Assembly (NCBI GenBank): GCA_012511315.1
Contig: JAAZGI010000073.1
Coordinates: 1-7,202, forward strand
DNA from: Clostridium sp.
GTDB lineage: Bacteria; Bacillota; Clostridia; Clostridiales; Clostridiaceae
Direction of reading: 5' to 3'
Length of the DNA stretch: 7,202 nt
Below, one piece after another: positions 1 through 6,056 of this stretch; position 1 is the stretch's first letter; every line of letters begins with the position of its first letter. The notes beneath the pieces are model-generated. The model was not told where the DNA came from, did no database searches, and was given only the letters and a program-made list of their open reading frames with translations. The position numbers and the translations under genes were made by a program.

Positions 1-234
1 AACGGGATCTTTTGGCAGTTTACTGACCAAGGTCATGAGATGCTATTAGATGAACGATCCTTATCCCTCTACAAGGATATTTTTAGTGATTACCTGGATG
101 AAAATTTAATCAGCAATCTTACCAACTTCTTGGAAGAGACCAACAAACAAAGAATGACAAAGTATCTGGCTGCCACCGAAGAAGAGAAGTTAGAATACCA
201 GAAAATTAACATGGTTACCTTACACTCAAATTAA
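1..234 (+). CDS. Probable MarR-type transcriptional regulator, C-terminal part (5' end outside window)
   Basis: The frame is open from the first base to a TAA at 232-234, giving 77 visible residues, so the gene starts left of the window. The fragment begins with a 'WQFTDQGHEML' stretch. This resembles the end of the winged helix in MarR proteins, where a 'LT.KG.E' motif leads into the long dimerisation helices. The rest is predicted to be helical and charged, with 'LDENLISNLTNFLEETNK' fitting the last MarR helix. A methionine codon lies at position 40, but it falls inside the conserved stretch and is not a credible start. The DNA-binding helix is not visible, so the family call rests on the C-terminal pattern alone. 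If correct, it would be a cytoplasmic dimeric repressor or activator; its target cannot be read here. A strong palindromic terminator follows at 265-300. Confidence 0.5.
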   Translation, partial: NGIFWQFTDQGHEMLLDERSLSLYKDIFSDYLDENLISNLTNFLEETNKQRMTKYLAATEEEKLEYQKINMVTLHSN

Positions 235-264
235 CCGTAAGCTAACCTATTTAAAGTTTTCAGC

Positions 265-300
265 ATAAAAGCGCACCTTATCGATAAGGTGCGCTTTTAT
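265..300. terminator. Perfect 36-bp palindromic terminator
   Basis: The two 18-base halves, each reading ATAAAAGCGCACCTTATC on its own strand, are exact reverse complements meeting at a central ATCGAT. The GC-rich core is GCGCACC/GGTGCGC, and the outer AAAA/TTTT provide a U-run on either strand. It lies 30 bp after the regulator stop codon and should terminate that transcript. It could also stop transcripts arriving from the SDR gene on the minus strand, which ends 255 bp away with no closer hairpin that I can see. Confidence 0.85.
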
Positions 301-555
301 CTTGGAAATTCTTCGAGAAGTTTTTAATTGAGTTTGAGTTTGATCGCCTTATTAAGAGGCATGCCTATTTCATGAAAATCCATCGCCTAACATCAAATCC
401 CACTTAATTCTGCATATGCAAGGTGATGATGCATGGATACAGCTGACTGCCTCAGAGACTCTTTCTAATCAGCTTTTGCTTCAACCTGCCTTCTTTTTTC
501 CCTATTAAAAATGCAAATTAAAGAGTTATATTAGGTTTTTCTCTATTCATTAGAA
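301..555. other. Intergenic spacer with no gene seen
   Basis: No reading frame here has both a start and a ribosome binding site. The only structure noted is a 10-bp palindrome TGCATATGCA at 411-420. The minus-strand frames contain short open stretches with no family resemblance I can name. Confidence 0.5.
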
Positions 556-1317
556 TTATGGTCGCAGACCACTTCCGCCTTGAACTGTAATAGTTTCACC
601 GGTAATATATTTACCATCCTCGGATGTTAAGAAGATGCACAGTCTACCGATATCTTTTTCAGCATCAGCAAATCGTCCCATCGGAATTGACTGGATGGTT
701 CTTTCATAGAGATCTGGATATTCTTCTTTCCACTTTGCTAAACTTTCAGTCATGGCTAATGGACAGATTACATTAACGTTAATGCCATGCTCTCCCCATT
801 CTGTAGCAGCAACTCTTGAAAACCCTCTAATTCCTTCTTTGGCAGCTGCATAGGAGGATTGTCCTGGCTTCCCTGAAATCCCTGCTCCAGATGCAAAGTT
901 TATCACTGAACCTTTACTTTCTTTTAAATGAGGAAAGGCTAAACGCATAAAATTAAAAGTACTGTAGAGTCCAGAATAGATTGCTAAATCAAAATCTTCC
1001 ATTGTGTGGTCTTCTAACATAACTCCTGATTTTGAAGCTTGCGCGTTATTAATAATCACATCGATTCGGCCAAATTCTTCCTTGGTTAGATCAATTACCT
1101 TTTGAACTTCATCCTCTTTACCACCGTCAGCAGGAATGGCCAGCACTCGTACACTGTGTTCTTTCTCCAATTTTTCTTTTGCTTTTAACAAAGTTGATTC
1201 AGTTCTCCCAGTAATTACAAGATTAGCTCCTTCTTTCGCATAGGCTGTGGTAATCCCAAACCCAATTCCTTTGCCTCCACCTGTAATAATTACTACTTTT
1301 CCCTTCATTTTCCCCAT
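556..1317 (-). CDS. Short-chain dehydrogenase/reductase (classical SDR) with variant motifs
   Basis: This 253-aa protein is the usual length for a classical SDR, a cytoplasmic NAD(P)(H)-dependent oxidoreductase with a Rossmann fold. The glycine motif TGGGKGIG is at residues 12-19. Arg38 just after the second strand (VITGR) favours NADP(H). The catalytic triad is present as Ser143, Tyr156 and Lys160 (SYAAAK). Three normally conserved spots differ: NNAG reads NNAQ (90-93), the active-site Asn before helix 5 aligns with Gly116 (SGLYSTFN), and the usual 'PG' after the catalytic region reads 'PL' (CPLAMTE, 185-191). The C-terminal 'ITGETITVQGG' is typical of the family. The ATG at 1317 has AAGGAGAT at 1324-1331 with a 6-nt gap, so it is preferred over the Met at residue 4. 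The gene stands alone, divergent from the BCCT transporter. Substrate unknown. Confidence 0.93.
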   Translation of the reverse strand: MGKMKGKVVIITGGGKGIGFGITTAYAKEGANLVITGRTESTLLKAKEKLEKEHSVRVLAIPADGGKEDEVQKVIDLTKEEFGRIDVIINNAQASKSGVMLEDHTMEDFDLAIYSGLYSTFNFMRLAFPHLKESKGSVINFASGAGISGKPGQSSYAAAKEGIRGFSRVAATEWGEHGINVNVICPLAMTESLAKWKEEYPDLYERTIQSIPMGRFADAEKDIGRLCIFLTSEDGKYITGETITVQGGSGLRP

Positions 1318-1353
1318 AATTGCATCTCCTTGTTTTTTATATTTGCGTTAATA

Positions 1354-1370
1354 TCTAAGCATTTGTTTGA
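1354..1370 (-). repeat. Leader repeat copy A, upstream of the SDR gene
   Basis: The plus-strand sequence TCTAAGCATTTGTTTGA lies 36 bp upstream of the SDR start. It nearly matches TCTAAACATTTGTTTTGA at 1673-1690, differing by one substitution and one extra T. The core CTAAGCATTT also recurs exactly at 1431-1440. It could be an operator or a shared 5' leader element; the function is inferred only from position. Confidence 0.5.
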
Positions 1371-1430
1371 TGTATCTAGTGATTTATGGTACAAATAATA
1401 GTGTCTTTAAACTAAAATAAAGATTAGAGA

Positions 1431-1440
1431 CTAAGCATTT
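1431..1440 (-). repeat. Short core repeat copy B (CTAAGCATTT)
   Basis: This is an exact 10-base copy of the core of leader repeat A, 76 bp further upstream of the SDR gene. Ten bases can recur by chance in AT-rich DNA, so on its own it is weak evidence. It is listed because the two longer copies flank it. Confidence 0.3.
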
Positions 1441-1541
1441 ACAGCTTTTCCAAGGGATAGACTACATAAACTAAGATTGTTTTTGTTTAAATTGTAGCAA
1501 AATCGTGATATGTTTGCCAATGTTTTTCGCCGTTTTACTAG

Positions 1542-1643
1542 CTAAATGAGAGGATAATTAAGAATACCTTCTAGTTTTCCTTCTTCTAAAATCAATTCTC
1601 CGTAATTGTTTCCAAAAAAAGGAAATGAACTCTTACATTCCAT
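1542..1643 (-). CDS. Small ORF, 33 codons, function unknown
   Basis: An ATG at 1643 is preceded by AGGAGG at 1655-1660 (11-nt gap) and opens a 33-codon frame ending in TAG at 1542-1544. The peptide begins MECKSSFPFFGNNYGEL and ends GKLEGILNYPLI. It has no signal peptide or membrane segment, and I recognise no family. It is in the same orientation as the SDR gene, about 225 bp upstream of it, and carries a similar leader repeat (1673-1690). It might be a leader peptide, a small regulator, or the start of a decayed gene. After the amber stop the same frame stays open for 36 more codons, to a TAG at 1431-1433. No terminator separates it from the SDR gene, so the two could share a transcript. Its status as a real gene is uncertain. 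Confidence 0.35.
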   Translation of the reverse strand: MECKSSFPFFGNNYGELILEEGKLEGILNYPLI

Positions 1644-1672
1644 CCTTTTAGTCGCCTCCTCTGAATAGGGAC

Positions 1673-1690
1673 TCTAAACATTTGTTTTGA
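1673..1690 (-). repeat. Leader repeat copy C, upstream of the small ORF
   Basis: TCTAAACATTTGTTTTGA lies 29 bp upstream of the small ORF start. It matches copy A, which is placed similarly (36 bp) upstream of the SDR start. Its inner part AAACA-TT-TGTTT is an exact short inverted repeat, as protein-binding sites often are. Confidence 0.45.
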
Positions 1691-1931
1691 GATGCTAGGT
1701 TTTATTGAATCTAATACACGGGTTTATAATGTTGAATAAATCGAATTCTAAGGCGATTTATTTACATTTAGGAACTCCTTCCGATTGAACTTTTACACTG
1801 GCTAATCCACTTTTACTTCTTGCCGTTCTCTTCATCCGCCATCTTTACTTAATGCCACTGCCCATTTTCATATCGCCCATTACCGCCCGTTTCAAACAAC
1901 ATTATTTTAGTTTAATTGATCATGATTTCAG
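1691..1931. other. Remainder of the SDR-transporter spacer, no gene seen
   Basis: No convincing gene is present. A plus-strand TATAAT occurs at 1725-1730 but lacks a good -35 box at the right distance. On the minus strand around 1760-1890 a frame of about 40 codons is interrupted by an ochre codon and has no convincing ribosome binding site. Confidence 0.4.
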
Positions 1932-1969
1932 CTTTTTTAGACAAGGATTGTAAGTTGATTCTAAAAAAG
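1932..1969. promoter_or_regulatory. 10-bp inverted repeat in the BCCT leader, possible operator
   Basis: CTTTTTTAGA (1932-1941) and TCTAAAAAAG (1960-1969) are perfect reverse complements separated by 18 bp, with inner CAA/TTG able to extend the pairing. No U-run follows on either strand, so it is not an obvious terminator. It overlaps the best -35 candidate for the transporter and ends 63 bp before its start codon, as expected of a repressor site or a leader hairpin. Function inferred. Confidence 0.4.
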
Positions 1970-1984
1970 TAAATGTGCTAAACT
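1955..1984 (+). promoter_or_regulatory. Candidate promoter for the BCCT transporter
   Basis: TTGATT (1955-1960) and TAAACT (1979-1984) are separated by 18 bp and match the sigma-A consensus at four of six positions each. An alternative weaker pair is TTGTAC (1984-1989) with TATAAC (2008-2013), also 18 bp apart. The right arm of the inverted repeat at 1932-1969 falls in the -35/spacer region of the first pair, consistent with regulation there. This is pattern matching only. Confidence 0.3.
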
Positions 1985-2032
1985 TGTACCGGTCATGTTT
2001 TAATTGATATAACTAAAAATTAAGGAGGACAC

Positions 2033-3664
2033 ATGAGTACAGACAAAAACCAGAAATTACAACGTGAAAAACTACAAGCGAGGAACTTTACTAAGTTCGG
2101 CTTAGACATGAATATTTTCGTATCCGTTGTCACTGCCATCTTAGTGCTTGGATTTATTATTTATACTATTTCACAACCTCAAGCATCAGCTGCTTTTTTT
2201 GGAGGCATTAACACCTTCATTAATCAGCACTTTAACTGGCTTTATGTAGTGACCATTAATGGAGCATTAATGTATCTAGTCTTTTTAGGCTTCTCAAAAT
2301 ACGGGAAAATACGCCTAGGGGGGTATACAGCAAAGCCTAGCTTTAGTGATACAGCCTGGTATTCCATGATGTTTAGTGCCGGTATTGGGATCGGAATTTT
2401 CTTCTATGGTGTAGCAGAACCCATTTATCATCTCAGCATACCGACAGCCCTCGATAGCCCTTCAAACTTTGATAACTTTAAAGTAATGTTTCTTAACTGG
2501 GGTGCCCATGCTTGGGCGATTTATGGATTGTTAGCCATTGGTCTAGCCTATTTTTCATACAACAAGGGCTTACCCTTTGCCATACGAAGTCTATTCTATC
2601 CCCTACTTAAAGAAAAAATTTACGGCATTTGGGGCGATATTATCGATACCGTTGCCACCCTTTCGGTCTTATTTGGACTTGCCACTTCTCTGGGACTTGG
2701 TGCTAGTCAAATAAATGCAGGCCTCAGCTACGTATTCGGTGTTCCCAATAGCTCAATGGTACAGTTGCTCTTGATTGTGGTCATCACTTTTATAGCCACC
2801 CTTTCCGTTGTAAGTGGGGTCTCTAGGGGCATTAAATGGTTAAGTGAGGCCAACATTGTAGTGAGTGCTTTATTGCTATTAGCTATCACCCTAATCGGCC
2901 CTACGGTTTATGTGCTATCAACCTATTTATCCAGTTTGGGAGTTTATTTAAGAGACTTTTTAAACATTGGACTGTTTACAGCTATTAAACCCGATGATGT
3001 TGCATGGCAAGGATCTTGGACAATTTTCTATTGGGCATGGTGGATTTCTTGGGCACCATTTGTTGGAACCTTTATTGCACGTATTTCTAGAGGAAGAACC
3101 ATTCGCCAAGTGGCTTTCGGAATCCTCGTGGTTCCTACCTTAGCCATTACCTTTGCAATGACAATCCTCGGAGCCTCTGGTGTCTTCGTTAACGAGAAAT
3201 TTGGTGGTGTGATTCAAAAAGCCATTGACACCAATGTGGCCACCTCCATGTTTGAAATGTTTAATTATCTAACCGACTCTGGTTTCTTGCAGATTGGTTT
3301 ATCAATTGTCACCGTTATAGCAATCACTATTTTCTTTATCACAAGTAGTGACTCTGGTTCATTGGTAGTCAGTAGTTTAACTAGTGGTGGTTTAGAAACA
3401 CCTCCCAAAATCCAAAGAGTCTTTTGGGCTCTTATGGAAGGAACAATTGCCATTGCCGTCCTATTAATTGGTGGCGAGGAAGCCCTTCTTACTATTCAGT
3501 CTGCTGTGGTAATCCTTGGACTTCCCTTCGCGATTATCCTTCTAATGATTATGCTCTCCATGGGTAAAGAGCTTAAAAAGAGTTATGTTAAATATAACTT
3601 TAACCGAAATATCACATTAAAACGCAGACTTGAGAAGATCGATTTAGATGAGGAATACAAATAA
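2033..3664 (+). CDS. BCCT-family secondary transporter (betaine/carnitine/choline type)
   Basis: This is a full-length 543-aa inner-membrane protein with about 12 transmembrane helices. It carries the BCCT signature S328-WTIFYWAWW (to residue 337), continuing as ISWAPFVG. The glycine-rich helix reads AGIGIGIFFYGVAEP (116-130). W156, W161 and Y164 in WGAHAWAIYG align with the BetP aromatic box W189/W194/Y197, and W334, W337 and W340 with BetP W371/W374/W377. F434, T437 and S438 match the BetP Na2 ligands F464/T467/S468, so sodium-coupled uptake is more likely than CaiT-like exchange. The tail after the last helix is only about 30 residues, shorter than the regulatory C-terminus of BetP. AAGGAGG at 2022-2028 supports the ATG. 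The gene appears to be monocistronic, ending at the terminator at 3760-3795. Substrate is probably a quaternary ammonium compound (glycine betaine, carnitine or choline), but the exact one cannot be read from sequence. Confidence 0.96.
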   Translation: MSTDKNQKLQREKLQARNFTKFGLDMNIFVSVVTAILVLGFIIYTISQPQASAAFFGGINTFINQHFNWLYVVTINGALMYLVFLGFSKYGKIRLGGYTAKPSFSDTAWYSMMFSAGIGIGIFFYGVAEPIYHLSIPTALDSPSNFDNFKVMFLNWGAHAWAIYGLLAIGLAYFSYNKGLPFAIRSLFYPLLKEKIYGIWGDIIDTVATLSVLFGLATSLGLGASQINAGLSYVFGVPNSSMVQLLLIVVITFIATLSVVSGVSRGIKWLSEANIVVSALLLLAITLIGPTVYVLSTYLSSLGVYLRDFLNIGLFTAIKPDDVAWQGSWTIFYWAWWISWAPFVGTFIARISRGRTIRQVAFGILVVPTLAITFAMTILGASGVFVNEKFGGVIQKAIDTNVATSMFEMFNYLTDSGFLQIGLSIVTVIAITIFFITSSDSGSLVVSSLTSGGLETPPKIQRVFWALMEGTIAIAVLLIGGEEALLTIQSAVVILGLPFAIILLMIMLSMGKELKKSYVKYNFNRNITLKRRLEKIDLDEEYK

Positions 3665-3679
3665 GGTAGTTACCTTATT
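3660..3679. repeat. Short palindrome over the transporter stop codon
   Basis: AATAAGGTA and TACCTTATT are perfect 9-bp arms separated by GT, and the left arm includes the TAA stop of the transporter. There is no U-run, so it is unlikely to be the terminator; it may protect the 3' end or be incidental. Confidence 0.35.
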
Positions 3680-3759
3680 GGGTGTATCCCTTTATGTTTA
3701 ATCATCCAAACCATTCAAATACTAGTGATGCACTTTCAGAAAATTGCATCAACAAATAC

Positions 3760-3795
3760 AAAAATGAGAACTCAATTGCTTGGGTTCTCATTTTT
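3760..3795. terminator. Bidirectional terminator between BCCT and DUF3784-like genes
   Basis: A 16-bp stem, AAAAATGAGAACTCAA with TTGGGTTCTCATTTTT (one G-T wobble), encloses a TTGC loop. On the plus strand it runs into a T-rich tail; the A-run on the left provides a U-run on the minus strand. It sits between two converging genes and should stop both transcripts. Confidence 0.85.
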
Positions 3796-3882
3796 ATTAT
3801 TATAATCACATTTTTCTTTTCTTAAGAATAGAAAATCAAGAAAAACTTTTTTTCAGCTATCTTTCTAATCCATTGGTCTTTT

Positions 3883-4203
3883 TTAATCCTTGTTCTTCGG
3901 TTTACACCTAGTATTCATATACCAAATTTCAATGACTGTCATTAGAACAATATAAAAAGGTAAAGCAATTCCCACCTCTTTTGCTTTGCCTTGATTCATC
4001 GTCAAGTAGCCAGCTAGTAAAATAAGAATCCCTAGTGAGAAAGTAAACACCCCCATGGAGCGTAACAGTTTTTTTTCATTGTACTGTTCTTTTTCTTTTT
4101 CAGTCATCATATTATACCCACTCACTAAAAACGCACCACGACTGGAAAAAAATATGGCACTGATGATAAAAAACACACTGCTAATTGCAATAATTATACC
4201 CAA
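3883..4203 (-). CDS. DUF3784-like small membrane protein
   Basis: This 106-aa protein has three predicted membrane helices: an N-terminal one (LGIIIAISSVFFIISAIFF), a middle one (VFTFSLGILILLAGYLTM) and a C-terminal one (IALPFYIVLMTVIEIWYM). Between the first two lies GAFLVSGYNMMTEKEKEQYNEKKL, here broken as GAFLVSGYNMM plus an acidic/basic cytoplasmic stretch. This matches my memory of DUF3784, a Firmicutes family of unknown function. The frame is open to a TTG at 4230, but I chose the TTG at 4203. AAGGAG at 4212-4217 lies 8 nt before it, and an extended -10 promoter at 4236-4244 would start the transcript near 4229, leaving the earlier TTG untranslated. The gene is monocistronic and convergent with the transporter. 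Confidence 0.75.
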   Translation of the reverse strand: MGIIIAISSVFFIISAIFFSSRGAFLVSGYNMMTEKEKEQYNEKKLLRSMGVFTFSLGILILLAGYLTMNQGKAKEVGIALPFYIVLMTVIEIWYMNTRCKPKNKD

Positions 4204-4211
4204 CCTAATCA

Positions 4212-4217
4212 CTCCTT
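4212..4217 (-). promoter_or_regulatory. Ribosome binding site fixing the DUF3784-like start
   Basis: AAGGAG on the minus strand lies 8 nt before the TTG at 4203. The upstream TTG at 4230 has only TAGGA directly abutting it, which is too close to serve as a ribosome binding site. This site therefore decides the start. Confidence 0.7.
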
Positions 4218-4235
4218 GAGACACGTTCAATCCTA

Positions 4236-4244
4236 ATTATAACA
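4236..4244 (-). promoter_or_regulatory. Extended -10 promoter of the DUF3784-like gene
   Basis: The minus strand reads TGTTATAAT, a perfect extended -10 element (TGnTATAAT). No good -35 box is found 16-18 bp upstream, which extended -10 promoters can lack. Transcription would start near 4229, about 26 nt before the chosen start codon. Confidence 0.6.
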
Positions 4245-4664
4245 AATCCATGGATTCTTTTAGTAGAACGTAATCTCGTTCCCAAAGCAATATACCAATC
4301 CTAGTTGTTTTATCTTTTGCTTCCACCATTTAATATAAATAGTCAGCTATTAATATTCTCTTGATTGTCTAATCTTATCCGCTTACACTAAGAGTACTAT
4401 TGAACCAAAAACTAATAGCTCTTGAAGACACTTCCGCGAATTTTTTGTGAGTGTTTACTGAGTTGCTTCAAAAACTTTAAAACTATTTGTCTTTATCGAA
4501 AACACCGAGCACTCAAGGATTCTCTAACATCTGATTGATTAGTCAACTTCGTTTAGTATTTAATCCGATTACTTCATTCGCCTTACTGTCTGCTTATTGA
4601 TTGCTTAGATTTTAGCCTTCCTTACTTAACCTAACAGCTTATTCTTTACAAAGGAGTTTATTTT
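4245..4664. other. Spacer upstream of the Rieske gene, no gene seen
   Basis: This holds only short frames without ribosome binding sites. A modest inverted repeat at 4390-4423 pairs AAGAG/CTCTT and CTATT/AATAG with a 2-nt bulge and a 12-nt loop. A weak promoter-like pair, TTGATT (4535-4540) and TATTTA (4557-4562) with 16-bp spacing, might serve the Rieske gene but matches the -10 consensus poorly. Confidence 0.4.
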
Positions 4665-5635
4665 ATGATTAAAAATCAATGGTATGCCATTCTCCCATCC
4701 AATCAGGTAAAGACCGGGCAAATTTTGGCCGTCAAACGCTTAAAACTGGAACTAGCTCTGTTTCGAACAAGCTCTGGCAAATTAGGTTGTGTAGTTGATC
4801 AGTGTAGCCATCGTGGGGCTGCCTTGAGTCTTGGTAAGATAAAGGATGATTGTGTGCAGTGTCCTTTTCACGGCCTAAGATTTGATTCTAAGGGGCATTG
4901 TAAGTTAATCCCAGCGAATGGTAGAGCTTCTACTGAAGATCTACCATTCGCTACAATGTAAAGCATTATCCAGTTCAAGAAGATCATGGCATCATCTATC
5001 TTTGGTATGGCGAAGAGGATAAAATTACAAGCCAATTGCCCTTTTTTAGCCAAGAAATTGATGACAGCTATTCCTATAGCGAGATTGAAGATCATTGGAA
5101 TGCTCATTATTCTCGTTGCATCGAAAACCAGCTTGATGTGGTCCACCTGCCCTTTGTTCATTACAATACCATCGGTCGGGGCAATAAAACCCTTGTTCAT
5201 GGCCCGAAGGTCCTTTGGCAGAATGGTATTCTGACCACAAGTGCTAATAACGAAGTCGACAGAGGCCAAGGGCCTAAAAGCCCAAAAGAATCGATTATTA
5301 AAGCTACCTATATAAGCTTTTCCTTTCCAAATATTTGGCTGAATCATATTTCCGAAAAAGTAAAAATTTTCATCTATTTTGCTCCAGTAGATGATGAGAA
5401 TACCATTCTTTTTCTACGCTTCTATACCAAACCAACTCCCATTAAACCCGTTAACATGGTTATAGCTTACTTGGGGAAATTTGCTAATCGGAGGATTGAA
5501 CGTCAAGACAAACGAGTTGTGATTACTCAAAAACCTAAAGCGTCCAGCCTCTTATCCCATGAGAAACTTATCCCCGGTGATGGACCGATTATTAAATATC
5601 GTCAAATTAGAGCTGAGTTAAAAAAGAGTACCTAA
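4665..5635 (+). pseudogene. Rieske non-haem iron oxygenase, alpha-subunit type, broken by a -1 frameshift
   Basis: Two frames together encode one protein of about 323 residues. The first (4665-4961, 98 codons, stop TAA) carries the Rieske [2Fe-2S] motif C47-S-H49 and C66-PF-H69. The second continues from about 4949 to the TAA at 5633-5635. It starts RYNVKHYPVQEDHG, then gives ENQLDVVHLPFVH (154-166) with the mononuclear iron ligands H161 and H166 and the bridging Asp158. A likely third ligand is Asp282 in ERQDKRVV. The pattern resembles the vanillate demethylase/pheophorbide a oxygenase branch, which uses O2 and a separate reductase; no reductase is nearby. The shift must lie at 4937-4958, between a TGA in the second frame and the TAA in the first. 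No slippery heptamer is present there, so mutation or sequencing error is likelier than programmed shifting. AAGGAG at 4651-4656 supports the start. The substrate is unknown. Confidence 0.88.
4913..4952. repeat. Strong inverted repeat at the Rieske frameshift
   Basis: AGCGAATGGTAGA (4913-4925) and TCTACCATTCGCT (4940-4952) are perfect 13-bp complements. After one G-A mismatch, CTTC and GAAG pair further, closing on a TACT tetraloop. The right arm contains the interval where the reading frame must change. Such a long perfect hairpin inside a coding sequence is unusual. Confidence 0.9.
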
Positions 5636-5695
5636 CAAGTCATGCTGTTTTTATTTTTTTCTTAGAAGTCAAATAACTTTTAATAGGAGTTTTAA

Positions 5696-6013
5696 ATGTT
5701 TTTACTTAATATCACAAGTTTAATTCTTGGACTAATCGCTTGGTTTATCCCTATACTTCAGCGGCTGCGTGCAAAAAAACAAAATCTTTCTAGCTTTGGA
5801 ATGTATAGCATCCTTAGTTTCGGCTCTTGCTCCCTATCTTTAGCTCTTCAATACTTCTATCTTGCACATTTAGTAGAGATCCAAGACTGGGCTGCTCTCA
5901 TGGATATTACCAACACCCTAGCATATGTTGCTGGGCTGTTAGCAAGTGTAACCATCATCTTAAACTTAATGTTGTATTTATCTCTTAAACAAATATCTTT
6001 TAAAGAAATCTAG
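5696..6013 (+). CDS. Conserved-looking small membrane protein, three helices, function unknown
   Basis: This 105-aa protein has three predicted transmembrane helices at roughly residues 4-22, 33-57 and 73-98. A basic RLRAKKQ loop lies between the first two, and a short hydrophilic stretch, VEIQDWAALMD, precedes the third. It resembles uncharacterised membrane proteins I have seen in Clostridia, but I cannot name a family. AGGAG at 5685-5689 lies 6 nt before the ATG. Only 60 bp of T-rich sequence without a hairpin separates it from the Rieske gene, so the two are probably co-transcribed. Whether it has any functional link to the oxygenase is unknown. The transcript ends at 6057-6105. Confidence 0.75.
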   Translation: MFLLNITSLILGLIAWFIPILQRLRAKKQNLSSFGMYSILSFGSCSLSLALQYFYLAHLVEIQDWAALMDITNTLAYVAGLLASVTIILNLMLYLSLKQISFKEI

Positions 6014-6056
6014 TCTAGTTGGAAAAACAAATATACTGCCCTCACTTATATTTGTA

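Noticed and set aside
1760..1890. Minus-strand frame of about 40 codons containing MKRTARSKSGLASVKVQ
   Set aside because: Interrupted by an in-frame TAA, no ribosome binding site at its start, no recognisable family.
3265..3453. Antisense frame inside the BCCT gene
   Set aside because: Shadow of a strongly supported transporter frame.
4935..4961. Programmed -1 ribosomal frameshift in the Rieske gene
   Set aside because: No slippery heptamer in the permitted interval, and the hairpin surrounds the site instead of following it; a mutation or sequencing error explains it better.
4986..5240. Two further overlapping frames (one on each strand) inside the Rieske gene
   Set aside because: Both overlap the iron-ligand region of the oxygenase, whose frame is supported by conserved motifs.
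4868..5347. Long antisense frame opposite the Rieske gene (159 codons)
   Set aside because: It mirrors the conserved Rieske coding sequence, has no ribosome binding site, and gives no recognisable protein.
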